From the NCBI GenBank assembly GCA_022793095.1, contig JAAWCD010000018.1:1-64000 (forward strand): a DNA stretch of 64,000 nucleotides, given 5' to 3'. Every line of letters starts with the position of its first letter. Position 1 is the stretch's first letter. The translations under genes and the position numbers were made by a program. This document shows, piece after piece, positions 17,527 through 26,551 of the stretch. This DNA is from Oscillospiraceae bacterium (GTDB taxonomy: Bacteria > Bacillota > Clostridia > Oscillospirales > Oscillospiraceae). A model generated the notes under the pieces. The model saw nothing but the letters and a program-made list of their open reading frames with translations, searched no databases and had not been told where the DNA came from.

Positions 17527-17568
17527 ACGGCGTATTCCAACCAACCACTTAAGAAAGGGGGCCTGCCC

Positions 17569-18975
17569 GTGCGCGGCCAAATCAAATCCATCGACCCCGG
17601 AAGCCCGGCGGAGCGGGCGGGCCTCCGCACGGGAGAAGCTCTCACAGAAATCAATGGCCATTCCATTGTGGATGTGCTGGATTACAAGTTCTATTCCTAT
17701 GATTCTGACCTGACTCTGACCTTGAGCACAGGGGCTGAGCAGCGCACCGTCCGCCTCTGCAAGGCGGAGGGGGAGGACCTGGGCCTCACCTTTGAGACTT
17801 ACCTCATGGACAAGGCCCGTTCCTGCGCCAACAACTGCATTTTCTGCTTTGTGGACCAAATGCCCCCCAATATGCGGGATACGCTGTATTTTAAGGACGA
17901 CGATGCCCGGCTGTCCTTCCTCATGGGCAACTATATTACCCTGACCAACCTGTCCCAGCGGGAAATCCAGCGGATCATCGACCTGCGGATTTCTCCCATC
18001 AATGTCTCTGTCCACACCACGGACCCGGACCTCCGGGTCCGTATGCTCAGGCATCGGAACGCGGGGGAGAGCATTGAGGTTATGCGCCGCTTCGCGGCGG
18101 CGGGCATTGTGATGAACTGCCAAATCGTAGCATGCCCTGGCGTCAACGATGGCCCGGCCCTGGATCGGACCATGGAGGACCTGGCGGATATGGCTCCCGG
18201 TGTGGGCAGCGTTTCCGTGGTCCCGGTAGGGATTACCCGATACCGGGAAGGCCTCACGCCCCTGAGCACCTACACAAAGGGGGAGGCCGCGGCACTGCTG
18301 GACCAGGTGGAAGGATTCGCCGCCCGCTGCAAGGCCGGGCGCGGCACATCGTTGTTCTGGTGCTCAGACGAATTTTATCTCAAGGCGGAACGGGAACTGC
18401 CAGAAGAGGACTATTATGAGGAATTTACCCAGCTGGAAAACGGCGTGGGAATGCTGCGGCTGCTGGAATCGGAGTTCCGAAGCGCCCTTCTGCTGGCGGA
18501 GCCAGGGGAGGGGAAGCTTGTGCGGCCCTTTTCCATTGCGGACGGGGTTTCCGCCGCGCCCTGGCTGGAGCGGCTGCTGGCGGCTGCTGGAGCCCGCTGC
18601 GGGGAGCTGCCTGGGCGGGTGTACCCCATTGTCAACCGCTTTTTTGGGGAGACGATTACTGTCTCCGGGCTGGTGACAGGCCGGGACTTAATTGAGCAGC
18701 TCCAAGGGAAGGACCTGGGGGAGCGGCTGCTGATTCCGGTCAACATGCTCCGGCACCAGGAGAACGTCTTTTTGGATGATGTGACAGTAGAAGAGGCGGA
18801 AAAAGCCCTTGGCGTGCCCATCGTGGCGGTGGAGCAGGACGGCGGGGCGTTGGCCGGCGCCATATTTGAGTGGGAGCCGTCCGAGGAGGGCGGAGAGGTC
18901 CAGTGGGTAGGACCGGAAGACGAATATTACCGTTATAATCCGCCCGCGGGCGGAGGGTTCGCTTCTTTTTCTTAA
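17569..18975 (+). CDS. DUF512 family protein: PDZ-like plus radical SAM-type cysteine motif
   Basis: 468 residues. The N-terminus is PDZ-like (IDPGSPAERAGLRTGEALTEING, residues 5-27); a CxxxCxxC cluster follows (RSCANNCIFCFVDQMP, near 85), typical of radical SAM iron-sulfur proteins, then TIM-barrel-like segments (INVSVHTTDPDLRVRMLRH, CPGVNDGPALDRTM) and the DUF512 C-terminus. The exact reaction is unknown. GTG start with AGGGGG seven bases upstream. In many Clostridia this gene precedes der, as here. The last residues ASFS and the TAA stop (18973-18975) lie inside the hairpin of the boundary repeat, so the repeat sets the C-terminus. Confidence 0.9.
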   Translation: MRGQIKSIDPGSPAERAGLRTGEALTEINGHSIVDVLDYKFYSYDSDLTLTLSTGAEQRTVRLCKAEGEDLGLTFETYLMDKARSCANNCIFCFVDQMPPNMRDTLYFKDDDARLSFLMGNYITLTNLSQREIQRIIDLRISPINVSVHTTDPDLRVRMLRHRNAGESIEVMRRFAAAGIVMNCQIVACPGVNDGPALDRTMEDLADMAPGVGSVSVVPVGITRYREGLTPLSTYTKGEAAALLDQVEGFAARCKAGRGTSLFWCSDEFYLKAERELPEEDYYEEFTQLENGVGMLRLLESEFRSALLLAEPGEGKLVRPFSIADGVSAAPWLERLLAAAGARCGELPGRVYPIVNRFFGETITVSGLVTGRDLIEQLQGKDLGERLLIPVNMLRHQENVFLDDVTVEEAEKALGVPIVAVEQDGGALAGAIFEWEPSEEGGEVQWVGPEDEYYRYNPPAGGGFASFS

Positions 18976-19088
18976 AAGAAAAAGAAGCAAAAAGAACTCC
19001 AAACGTGTTTGATAGAGAGATTGCAAAAGAGGCTAAGAGAGGCTTTGCCTAACGTTCTTTTACTCCTTTTCTTTCAAGAAAAGGAGAG
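18961..19088. repeat. boundary palindromic repeat, paired copies
   Basis: First copy 18961-19005: stem CTTCTTTTTC/GAAAAAGAAG with loop TTAAAA, where the TAA is the stop of the DUF512 gene. Second copy 19052-19088: stem CTCCTTTTC/GAAAAGGAG, loop TTTCAA, ending just before the der ribosome site. The two stems differ but each is internally complementary. Confidence 0.85.
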
Positions 19089-19102
19089 CGAGGAGGAACC
19101 AT

Positions 19103-20428
19103 ATGAAACCGATGATAGCCATTGTGGGCCGGCCCAACGTGGGCAAGTCCATGCTGTTCAACCGTCTGGCGGGTCAGCGGCTGTCCATTGTGGAGGACAC
19201 CCCTGGCGTCACCCGGGACCGGCTGTACGCACAGTGTGAGTGGAACGGCCGTACCTTCACCATTGTGGACACTGGCGGCATTGAGCCAGACACTGACAAT
19301 GAAATCCTGCTTTTCATGCGGGAGCAGGCGGAAATCGCCATTCAGAACGCCACTGTGACGGTGTTTGTCTGCGACATCAAGACCGGCATGACCGCATCCG
19401 ACCAGGATGTGGCCACCATGCTGCTCAAATCCGGCAAGCCGGTGGTGCTGGCCGTCAACAAAATGGACGCTACAGGACTGACCAACCCGGATATTTATGA
19501 GTTTTACAACTTGGGGCTTGGTGATCCTGTGGCTGTCTCCGCCATCCACGGACATGGCACCGGCGACCTGCTGGACGCCTGCCTGGCGTACTTTCCGCCG
19601 GAGGATGGGGACGAGGAGGAGGACGACGCCGTTAAGGTGGCCATAATCGGCAAGCCAAATGTGGGGAAATCCTCTTTGGTCAACCGTATTCTGGGGGAAC
19701 AGCGGGTAATTGTTTCCGATGTGGCGGGCACTACGCGGGACACGGTGGATTCCCGGTTTGAGAACAAAAACGGGAAATATGTGTTCATCGACACTGCCGG
19801 TATGCGGAAAAAGTCCAAGGTGGATGACCGAATTGAGAAATTTTCCGTGCTCCGGGCCACTATGGCCATTGAGCGATCCGACGTGTGCCTCATCATGATT
19901 GACGCCCAGGAGGGCGTTACTGAGCAGGACACAAAAGTGGCCGGCATCGCCCACGAGGCGGGCAAGGCCTGCGTCATCGTGGTCAACAAGTGGGACGCGA
20001 TAGAGAAGGACGACAAGACCATGGACCGGATGCGGGAGGAGGTCCGCCGGGATCTGAGCTATATGACCTATGCGCCGGTGGTGTTCATCTCCGCCCTGAC
20101 AGGCCAGCGGGTGGACCGGCTGTTTGAGCTCATCAATTTCGTGAACGATCAAGCGTCCATGCGTATTACCACCGGCATGCTCAACTCGGTGCTGGCGGAC
20201 GCCACAGCACGGGTCCAGCCGCCCACGGATAAGGGACGGCGGCTGAAGGTTTACTATATGACTCAGATTGGCGTCAAGCCCCCTCACTTCGTCTGCTTCT
20301 GCAACGACGCCAAGCTGTTCCACTTTTCCTACCAGCGATACCTGGAAAACCAGATCCGCAACACCTTCGGCCTGGAGGGCACGCCGGTGCGGCTGACCAT
20401 CCGGCAGAAGGGCGATAAGGAGGGATAA
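19103..20428 (+). CDS. der: ribosome biogenesis GTPase Der (EngA)
   Basis: Essential GTPase in 50S subunit assembly. 441 residues with two G domains and a C-terminal KH-like domain. The first G1 is GRPNVGKS (9-16) with DTGG; the second is GKPNVGKSSLVNRILG near 180 with DTAG and VNKWD. The C-terminus has RRLKVYYMTQIGVKPPHFV, the KH region. AGGAGG lies six bases before the ATG. First gene of the der-plsY-gpsA run. Confidence 0.97.
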   Translation: MKPMIAIVGRPNVGKSMLFNRLAGQRLSIVEDTPGVTRDRLYAQCEWNGRTFTIVDTGGIEPDTDNEILLFMREQAEIAIQNATVTVFVCDIKTGMTASDQDVATMLLKSGKPVVLAVNKMDATGLTNPDIYEFYNLGLGDPVAVSAIHGHGTGDLLDACLAYFPPEDGDEEEDDAVKVAIIGKPNVGKSSLVNRILGEQRVIVSDVAGTTRDTVDSRFENKNGKYVFIDTAGMRKKSKVDDRIEKFSVLRATMAIERSDVCLIMIDAQEGVTEQDTKVAGIAHEAGKACVIVVNKWDAIEKDDKTMDRMREEVRRDLSYMTYAPVVFISALTGQRVDRLFELINFVNDQASMRITTGMLNSVLADATARVQPPTDKGRRLKVYYMTQIGVKPPHFVCFCNDAKLFHFSYQRYLENQIRNTFGLEGTPVRLTIRQKGDKEG

Positions 20429-20430
20429 CG

Positions 20431-21114
20431 ATGCCGGAAGCAACCAATGATTTCATCTTTGCTCCTATTGGCTCCGCAATGGCGCTTGTTGTCCTTGTTT
20501 TCGCCCTTGTGGCAGCGGCGTCCTATTTTCTGGGCTGCTTCAACGGAGCGGTGATTGTGTCCAAGTATATTCTGCGGGATGATGTGCGTAACCACGGCAG
20601 CGGAAACGCCGGTTTGACCAACTTTTACCGGACCTTTGGCGGCGGATTGACCTTGGTGGTCATTCTCTGTGACGTATTGAAGGCAGTGATTGCGGTTCTG
20701 ATTGGCGCGTGGGCCTTTGGTCTGGTTTTGAATGCCCCTGTTTTGGGCAAATACTGGGCGGGACTGTTTTGCCTGCTGGGCCATATGTTCCCCTGCATGT
20801 TCAAGTTCAAGGGCGGCAAGGGCATTTTGTCCGGCGGCACCGTTGCTTTGATGATGGATTGGCGGATCGCTCTGGTGGTCTGGGGCGGATTTCTGCTGCT
20901 GGCGATTCTGACCCGGTATGTCTCCCTGGGCTCCCTGTGGGCTGGGGCCAGCTTTCCCTTTATCAGCTGGTATTGTTATCCGAACCCATTGATTGTGCTG
21001 CTGGCCTTCCTCTGCGGGGGACTGGTGGTCTGGCAGCATCGGGCCAACATCAAGCGGCTGCTGAGTGGGACGGAGAATAAATTCAGCCTGCATCGGAAAA
21101 AGGAGGAAACATGA
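20431..21114 (+). CDS. plsY: glycerol-3-phosphate acyltransferase PlsY
   Basis: Membrane enzyme that moves an acyl group from acyl-phosphate to glycerol 3-phosphate, the first step of phospholipid synthesis. 227 residues with about five membrane segments. Family motifs are GSGNAGLTNFYRTFG, FKGGKGILSGGT and the late VVWQHRANIKRLLSGTE. It starts two bases after the der stop and overlaps gpsA by four bases, so acceptor synthesis (GpsA) and acylation are coupled. Confidence 0.95.
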   Translation: MPEATNDFIFAPIGSAMALVVLVFALVAAASYFLGCFNGAVIVSKYILRDDVRNHGSGNAGLTNFYRTFGGGLTLVVILCDVLKAVIAVLIGAWAFGLVLNAPVLGKYWAGLFCLLGHMFPCMFKFKGGKGILSGGTVALMMDWRIALVVWGGFLLLAILTRYVSLGSLWAGASFPFISWYCYPNPLIVLLAFLCGGLVVWQHRANIKRLLSGTENKFSLHRKKEET

Positions 21115-22124
21115 AGGTTTCAGTGTTGGGCAGCGGCGGCTGGGGCACAGCCCTGGCGCTGGTGCTGCTGGAGAACGGTCACGAGGTGACCCTTTGGAGC
21201 TACACGGAGGAGGAGAGCCGGGGCCTGCGGGAAAGCCGGGAAAACCCCATGCTGAAGGGTGTGCCCCTGCCGGAGGAGCTTCATTTGACCAGCGATATGA
21301 GCTGTGTGAAGGACTGCGGGATGGTAGTGCTGGCCACGCCGTCTTTTGCGGTGCGGACCACGGCCCGAAAGTTGAAAGAGCTTGTGGCGGAGGGCACAGT
21401 TTTGGTGACTGTGTCCAAGGGCATCGAGCGGGACACATCGCTGGTGCTGTCCCAGGTGATTGAGCAGGAGGTGGGGGAGAAGTGCCCGGTGGTGGTGCTC
21501 TCGGGCCCGTCTCATGCGGAAGAGGTGGGCCGGAAGGTGCCCACGGCAGTGGTTGTAGCCTCGGCGCAGTTGGAGGCGGCGGAGCTGGTCCAGGATTTGT
21601 TTATGAACGGCCGGTTCCGGATTTATACCTCCTCGGATGTGCTAGGGGTGGAGATCGGCGCGGCGCTGAAGAATGTGATTGCCCTGTGCGCTGGGTGCTG
21701 TGATGGCATGGGCTGCGGGGACAACACGAAGGCAGCGCTGATGACCCGAGGGCTGACGGAGATTGCCCGGCTGGGTGTGGCTATGGGGTGCCGGCAGGAG
21801 ACCTTTGCCGGACTGACAGGGGTCGGGGACTTGATTGTCACCTGTACCTCAATGCACTCCCGGAACCGGCGGGCTGGAATTCTGATCGGTCAGGGCATGA
21901 CGGCCCAGGCGGCTATGGAGCAGCTGGGCGGCGCGGTGGTAGAGGGGTACTATGCGGCGGCCAGCGCCAAGGAGCTGGCGGACAAGGCCGGGGTAGAGAT
22001 GCCGATTACCACGGGGGCCTATGCGGTGCTGTATGAAGGGAAAGACCCCAGGATTGTCCTGGAGGAGCTAATGACTCGCAAACGGAAGCACGAGTCGGAA
22101 GAGAGCAGCTGGTTACTTTCTTAA
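21111..22124 (+). CDS. gpsA: NAD(P)H-dependent glycerol-3-phosphate dehydrogenase
   Basis: Reduces dihydroxyacetone phosphate to sn-glycerol 3-phosphate for lipid synthesis. 337 residues. Rossmann loop GSGGWGTALALVLLENGH near the start, VSKGIERDT, LSGPSHAEEV, and IGAALKNVIALCAG with the catalytic lysine. ATGA overlap with plsY, AGGAGG upstream. The final residues and the TAA stop fall inside a boundary repeat (22111-22153), so the end may be altered from the ancestral protein. Confidence 0.96.
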   Translation: MKVSVLGSGGWGTALALVLLENGHEVTLWSYTEEESRGLRESRENPMLKGVPLPEELHLTSDMSCVKDCGMVVLATPSFAVRTTARKLKELVAEGTVLVTVSKGIERDTSLVLSQVIEQEVGEKCPVVVLSGPSHAEEVGRKVPTAVVVASAQLEAAELVQDLFMNGRFRIYTSSDVLGVEIGAALKNVIALCAGCCDGMGCGDNTKAALMTRGLTEIARLGVAMGCRQETFAGLTGVGDLIVTCTSMHSRNRRAGILIGQGMTAQAAMEQLGGAVVEGYYAAASAKELADKAGVEMPITTGAYAVLYEGKDPRIVLEELMTRKRKHESEESSWLLS

Positions 22125-22153
22125 AAGAAAGCAACTAAAGAACTTTAAGCTGG
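22111..22153. repeat. boundary palindromic repeat, single copy
   Basis: GTTACTTTC/GAAAGCAAC stem (one mismatch) with loop TTAAAA, followed by AAAGAACTTTAAGCTGG. The TAA in the loop is the gpsA stop codon. Confidence 0.75.
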
Positions 22154-22290
22154 CGTACTGCCGTGATTTCCAAGGAGTGCGCTGCCCTTTGGGAAAGCGG
22201 CGGGGGAGAGGCAACGTCCCGATTATGAATACAGCTTCTAAGAAAGGAACCTATGTTTTATGAAGAATAATTACGCTTCGCAGATTGTTC

Positions 22291-22333
22291 GCTGACCGGG
22301 AGGTTTGCGTAACAATGAAAACCAAGCCTCCCG
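22291..22333 (+). other. leader hairpin upstream of the RNHCP gene
   Basis: GGGAGGTTT pairs with AAGCCTCCC (one G-T pair) around a 17-base loop. No T run follows, so it is not a simple terminator; it may be a leader structure or a chance dyad. It stands about 45 bases before the TTG start. Confidence 0.35.
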
Positions 22334-22374
22334 AAAGCATCATGCAAACATGACTTTTAGGAGGAGCATCTCAA

Positions 22375-22800
22375 TTGAATCGAGAAAATAAAAGAAAACA
22401 GTACGAAAAAGGTTATTATAAGACTCACGCCTGCAACGACAGCTTTACCTGCAAATCCTGTGGGCGGCTGGTTGTCCCCACTGGCGCGGGAAGCAGCCAT
22501 CGAAACCATTGTCCCAACTGTCTGTGCAGCTTACATGTGGACATCGAGCCAGGCGACCGGGAATCCGACTGCGGCGGTATCATGGAGCCCATCGCGGTCT
22601 GGGTACGAAAAAACGGAGAGTGGGCGGTTATCCACCGCTGCCGCAGGTGCGGGGTGCTCTCCTCCAACCGGATTGCCGCGGATGATAACCCCATGAAGCT
22701 GGTGTCCATCGCCATGAAGCCCATGGCGATGCCGCCCTTTCCGCTGGATAGGTTGGAAGAGATGACCGGGCTTATGACAGGGGACGGCGCAATCCGATAA
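22375..22800 (+). CDS. RNHCP domain protein
   Basis: A 141-residue zinc-binding-type protein of the family named for its RNHCP motif, seen here in GSSHRNHCPNCLCSLHVD. Further cysteine pairs are FTCKSCGRLV and HRCRRCGVLSSNR, so two zinc knuckles are likely. The role is unknown. TTG start with AGGAGGAG about nine bases upstream. It stands alone between the gpsA run and rpmB, ending at a shared terminator. Confidence 0.85.
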   Translation: MNRENKRKQYEKGYYKTHACNDSFTCKSCGRLVVPTGAGSSHRNHCPNCLCSLHVDIEPGDRESDCGGIMEPIAVWVRKNGEWAVIHRCRRCGVLSSNRIAADDNPMKLVSIAMKPMAMPPFPLDRLEEMTGLMTGDGAIR

Positions 22801-22802
22801 AC

Positions 22803-22837
22803 AAAAAACTCCACGTCTTCGGACGTGGAGTTTTTCA
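22803..22837. terminator. bidirectional terminator between RNHCP gene and rpmB
   Basis: AAAAACTCCACGTC and GACGTGGAGTTTTT enclose a TTCG tetraloop. A run of T follows the stem on either strand, serving both convergent genes. Confidence 0.92.
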
Positions 22838-22858
22838 TTTGCTTGTTTGAAACACTCT

Positions 22859-23047
22859 TTACACCGCACGGGTGACCTTGCCGGAACGGAGGCATCTTGT
22901 GCAGACATAAACGTGGCGGGGAGAACCGTCCACAATCGCCTTGACGCGCTTCACATTGGGCTTCCAGGGCCGGTTGGAACGCCGGTGAGAGTGGGAAACC
23001 TGGATGCCGAACACCATGCCCTTGTCACAAAACTCGCATTTGGCCAT
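22859..23047 (-). CDS. rpmB: 50S ribosomal protein L28
   Basis: 62 residues, full length. Start MAKCEFCDKGMVFG, then VSHSHRRSNRPWKPN typical of L28, and RCLRSGKVTRAV at the end. Cys4, Cys7, Cys49 and Cys52 form the zinc-binding version of the protein. A TATAAT at 23182-23187 (minus) could be its -10 element, but no good -35 was found. Monocistronic and convergent with the RNHCP gene. Confidence 0.97.
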   Translation of the reverse strand: MAKCEFCDKGMVFGIQVSHSHRRSNRPWKPNVKRVKAIVDGSPRHVYVCTRCLRSGKVTRAV

Positions 23048-23376
23048 TTCGCTTGTACCTCCTCGCTATGACAAAATACCGCTTATCACGAATCCCGCCA
23101 AAGCCAGTCCGGATTTGGTCCGCCTGAACCGCCGGTATACCGTCAGAACAGGATATGATTCGCAGTCGAAAAGCATCGACCATTATAATAGCAGAAACCG
23201 CGCAAAATTGCAAGGGATTTTTTGAACTTTTCCGGACTTTTTCCAAACCGCGCCCACCAATCAAAAAAGTGCCTGGCTCAAGATGTTGAAATGAGTGGAA
23301 TACAGTTGCCAAGCGGGCCCAAAATGATTATACTTAAAGTCACTGGGAAACCAAACAACCAAAGGGGGAATTAAGG
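23048..23376. other. divergent intergenic region rpmB/hprK
   Basis: About 330 bases with no coding frame. It holds the rpmB leader, a minus-strand TATAAT at 23182-23187 and the hprK promoter at 23306-23334. No other structure was seen. Confidence 0.6.
23306..23334 (+). promoter_or_regulatory. sigma-70-type promoter of hprK
   Basis: TTGCCA (23306-23311), 17-bp spacer, TATACT (23329-23334), 43 bases before the hprK start. Confidence 0.75.
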
Positions 23377-24327
23377 ATGGAACACGACTACAATGTCATG
23401 CTCACTAAGCTGGTTTCAGAATTTGACCTGGAGGTGGTCCGCTCCGGCAAAAATTATGAGGAGACTAAAATCTGCGCGGAGGATGTGTGCCGCCCCGGCC
23501 TTCAGCTGGCGGGCTTCTTCGACTACTTCGACCCCAACCGGCTTCAGCTCATTGGTAAGGTGGAAACCACCTATCTGGAGGGAGTTTCCAGCGAGGAGCG
23601 GCGGAAGAAATTTGACGCCCTGCTGTCCTACGACATTCCGGCCCTCATCCTGAGCCGGGGCATTGAGCCCTTCCCGGAGTGCATGGAGATGGCGGAAAAG
23701 TACGACCGGACGATTCTGCGTACCCAGGAAGTGACCAGCGAGTTCATGTCCACCCTGGTGGCCAGCCTGAAGGTGTACCTGTCCCCGCGTATCACCCGGC
23801 ACGGTGTGCTGGTGGAGGTCTACGGCGAGGGTGTGCTTTTGCTGGGCGAGTCTGGGGTTGGTAAGAGCGAGACCGCCATTGAGCTGGTTAAGCGGGGCCA
23901 CCGTCTGATTGCCGACGACGCAGTGGAGATTAAAAAGGTCACTGCACAGAGCCTGATGGGTTCCGCGCCGGAGCTCATCCGCCATTACATTGAGCTGCGG
24001 GGCATCGGCGTCATTGACGTGCGCCGTCTGTTCGGTATGTCCGCCATCAAGGAAGAGCAGGAAATCAATCTGGTCATCAACCTGGAGCCGTGGCAGGAAG
24101 GGATGCTTTATGACCGGCTGGGGTTGGAGAACCTGTATACCACCATCTTGGATGTGCAGGTGCCCACACTGACTATTCCAGTAAAGCCGGGCCGGAATCT
24201 GGCGGTTATCATTGAGGTAGCGGCCATGAACAACCGGCACAAGAAGATGGGCTACAATGCAGCGTTGGAATTCACCAAGCAGATCAACCAGCACTTTGAC
24301 GAGGCGCTGAACAGCCAGAACAAGTGA
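23377..24327 (+). CDS. hprK: HPr kinase/phosphorylase
   Basis: Phosphorylates and dephosphorylates HPr at Ser46, the central switch of carbon catabolite control in Firmicutes. 316 residues. The Walker A is LLGESGVGKSETAIELV (157-164 core); RGHRLIADDAVEI and INLEPWQEGMLYDRLG near 230 are the catalytic and signature regions. It sits ten bases before a ROK sugar kinase, linking catabolite control to sugar phosphorylation. Confidence 0.97.
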   Translation: MEHDYNVMLTKLVSEFDLEVVRSGKNYEETKICAEDVCRPGLQLAGFFDYFDPNRLQLIGKVETTYLEGVSSEERRKKFDALLSYDIPALILSRGIEPFPECMEMAEKYDRTILRTQEVTSEFMSTLVASLKVYLSPRITRHGVLVEVYGEGVLLLGESGVGKSETAIELVKRGHRLIADDAVEIKKVTAQSLMGSAPELIRHYIELRGIGVIDVRRLFGMSAIKEEQEINLVINLEPWQEGMLYDRLGLENLYTTILDVQVPTLTIPVKPGRNLAVIIEVAAMNNRHKKMGYNAALEFTKQINQHFDEALNSQNK

Positions 24328-24337
24328 GGTAAAAGCC

Positions 24338-25312
24338 ATGTATATTGGAATTGACGTTGGCGGCACCAATTTAGTGGCCGGAGTGGTCAACGAGCAGAAT
24401 GAGATTCTATCCCGTGCGAAGGTCCGGACCTCCAGCTGCCATGGGGCTGAGCATATGATTCAGGAGCTGGCCCGCATTTCCAAGGAAGCCGCGGAGCAGG
24501 CGGGGCTGACCACGGCGGATATCAAATCCGTGGGGGCAGGGATTCCCGGCGCGGTAAACCGAAAGGTGGCCTTTATCTATCATACGGTGAATGCGCCCTT
24601 CCACGATACGCCCTTCGGAGCCTTGTTTCAGGAGGCGTGGGGCAGAGAAGTTCCGGTTTACCTGGAGAATGATGCCAACTGCGCGGCACTGGCGGAATTC
24701 ATGGTGGGCAGCGCACGGGACTGTAAATCTTTGCTGACCATTACGCTGGGTACCGGTGTGGGCGGCGGGTTGGTGGCCGGCGGCGCGGTGAAGACGGGCA
24801 TCAACCTGGCGGGCATGGAAGTGGGCCATATGGTCATTGAGTCCCACGGGGTGCCCTGCACCTGTGGGCGGAAGGGCTGCTGGGAACAGTACTCCTCGGC
24901 TCCGGGGCTGAAGCGCATGACCCGTGAGGAGATGGTGTGCAGCCCGGACAGCTTGATGTGGGAGCTGTGCGAAGGCTCCCTGGACAAGGTGGGGGGCCGG
25001 ACGGCCTTCCAGGCGGCAAGGGAAGGCGACGAAGCGGCCAAGCGGGTGACAGGGCTGTACCTTCACTATTTGGCGGAGGGAATCACCAACCTGGTCAACA
25101 TTTTTCAGGTGGAGCAGATCAGCCTGGGCGGCGGAGTCAGCAATGAACGGGACGAGGACTTTCTGATGCCCCTGCGGGAGATGGTGCGGGAACGGCGCTA
25201 CACCAAGGAGGGGGAGTGCCAAACCAGGATTGTAAAGGCATCGCTTGGCAACGACGCTGGCATCATCGGCGCCGCCCTCCTGGGCCGCTTCAACTACATC
25301 GACCTTGCTTAG
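24338..25312 (+). CDS. ROK family sugar kinase (probable glucokinase)
   Basis: 324 residues. The N-terminal phosphate loop is YIGIDVGGTNLVAGVV; LENDANCAALAEF carries the catalytic Asp; CTCGRKGCWEQYSS is the ROK zinc motif; the C-terminus has ISLGGGVSNE. Such proteins phosphorylate glucose or a related hexose, or act as repressors when an N-terminal HTH is present, which it is not here. Glucose as substrate is inferred. Same transcript as hprK; a boundary repeat begins within one base of the stop. Confidence 0.92.
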   Translation: MYIGIDVGGTNLVAGVVNEQNEILSRAKVRTSSCHGAEHMIQELARISKEAAEQAGLTTADIKSVGAGIPGAVNRKVAFIYHTVNAPFHDTPFGALFQEAWGREVPVYLENDANCAALAEFMVGSARDCKSLLTITLGTGVGGGLVAGGAVKTGINLAGMEVGHMVIESHGVPCTCGRKGCWEQYSSAPGLKRMTREEMVCSPDSLMWELCEGSLDKVGGRTAFQAAREGDEAAKRVTGLYLHYLAEGITNLVNIFQVEQISLGGGVSNERDEDFLMPLREMVRERRYTKEGECQTRIVKASLGNDAGIIGAALLGRFNYIDLA

Positions 25313-25350
25313 TACTTTTTCTTGAAAGAAAAAGTACCAAAAAGAACTTT
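25313..25350. repeat. boundary palindromic repeat, single copy
   Basis: Begins immediately after the sugar kinase stop. The stem is GTACTTTTTC/GAAAAAGTAC, loop TTGAAA; the base of the stem differs from most copies at both sides, keeping pairing. Confidence 0.85.
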
Positions 25351-25400
25351 ATGCAGGCGTCATGCCCCACATTTTTTTTTGCTGCGCTAGGGAGCTTGAC

Positions 25401-25440
25401 AATACGGGCACAGCCGTAAAAGGCTGTGCCCGTATTGTTT
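25401..25440. terminator. strong hairpin terminator between convergent genes
   Basis: AATACGGGCACAGCC and GGCTGTGCCCGTATT pair perfectly over 15 bases around GTAAAA, followed by GTTTCTT. It lies between the ROK kinase (+) and the cysteine-rich gene (-), inside a repeat pair. Confidence 0.85.
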
Positions 25441-25467
25441 CTTGCAGATGCTTCAAAAAGAATGCCG

Positions 25468-25516
25468 TTTGAAGTTCTTTTTGCTTCTTTTTCTTTCAAG
25501 AAAAAGAAGGAACAAC
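25468..25516. repeat. boundary palindromic repeat, single copy
   Basis: Stem CTTCTTTTTC/GAAAAAGAAG, loop TTTCAA, arm GTTTGAAGTTCTTTTTG upstream. It ends six bases before the stop of the minus-strand cysteine-rich gene. Confidence 0.85.
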
Positions 25517-25521
25517 AAAAG

Positions 25522-26388
25522 TCAGCCTCCGCAGGAGCACCCGCGGCCGAGCTGGCCGAGCTGGGTGGCGGCGGTCTCTCTGGGCGCGATGCTGGAGGGG
25601 AAGAAGTCCTCTACCGGGAACTGAATCTGCTGGAACAGCTCGCAGGGGTCCTGGTCCGTGTCGCAGCCGCCGCCTGCACCGCAGGTGCACTCCTTGCTGG
25701 GCATGCAGTTGTCATAGACCGGAATGAGCAGCTGGGAGTCCCGCTCCAGCCGTAGAATGGAGAACTGTCCCAGAGTTACGTACAGGCGGCGGACCGCGCC
25801 GTCCCCAAAGCACAGCTCACAGCCGAAGCAGTCGCAGATGGCAGGGGGGATCTCTGTGATTTCACCCTCATAGCAATGCCGCTCGCAGACGTCCACAAGT
25901 TTCATGTCCAATATGACTGGGTCTACTGCGGTTACAACAGCGACGGGCATATTGCTCTGGGCCAGATTCTGGCAGTCCAGACCGCCAATGACGGTTTCAG
26001 AACTGAAATTCTTGGACGCACCATTGCCGCCAAAGAGGACGGTGCGCTTGTCAAAGACAGCCAGACCAGTGACCTGGCAGGGACGGGGACTGCCCACAAA
26101 GGCGTCAGCAGTGATGCGGTAGAAGTACCGGAGGTCTACGGTATAGAAGCCCCGGTTGAAGCCGACCGGCTCCACATCGATGTACACATACAGCAGCTCA
26201 GCTGTGCCAGCCTTGACGCTGATTGCCCGATCAATGACGGCCTGAGACTGGGCGGTGGGGTAGAAGCGGAGATCCTCGATACAGTCCTTGGCCTGGCAGG
26301 AATCGTAGATCTTCTTGGTATGGATGCAGGTGGCCTCCTTGAGGCAGGCGGAATCCTGCACGGGACCGGGAGCGATTTTTTCAGCCAT
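25522..26388 (-). CDS. cysteine-rich conserved hypothetical protein
   Basis: 288 residues, about 8% cysteine, no signal peptide and no membrane helix. N-terminal TCIHTKKIYDSCQAKDCIED, central EPVGFNRGFYTVDLRYFYR, cysteine clusters at CDCFGCELCFGD and KECTCGAGGGC, and a C-terminal GCSCGG. Proteins of this look occur in many Clostridia, but I know of no assigned function; a spore or surface structural role is only a guess from cysteine content. It has a GGAGG-type site before the ATG and is alone on its strand. Confidence 0.75.
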   Translation of the reverse strand: MAEKIAPGPVQDSACLKEATCIHTKKIYDSCQAKDCIEDLRFYPTAQSQAVIDRAISVKAGTAELLYVYIDVEPVGFNRGFYTVDLRYFYRITADAFVGSPRPCQVTGLAVFDKRTVLFGGNGASKNFSSETVIGGLDCQNLAQSNMPVAVVTAVDPVILDMKLVDVCERHCYEGEITEIPPAICDCFGCELCFGDGAVRRLYVTLGQFSILRLERDSQLLIPVYDNCMPSKECTCGAGGGCDTDQDPCELFQQIQFPVEDFFPSSIAPRETAATQLGQLGRGCSCGG

Positions 26389-26551
26389 GGTTCAATACCT
26401 CCAAAGTGGGTTTTATGTTGGTTTTTCTGAGGGACGCTTCCCTCATTGTCATTGTATGAACTTGACAGAAATCGGTGCGGGGTACAGGGGAGAAAAAACG
26501 GATTTTTTCTCCTCTAGTCGGAGAGAAGGGGGAAAAAGGAAGAAAATTTAA

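Noticed and set aside
19049..20443. 464-codon minus-strand frame
   Set aside because: Antisense shadow of der.
22425..22895. 156-codon minus-strand frame opposite the RNHCP gene
   Set aside because: Runs through a terminator and lacks family features; the plus frame has the RNHCP motif.
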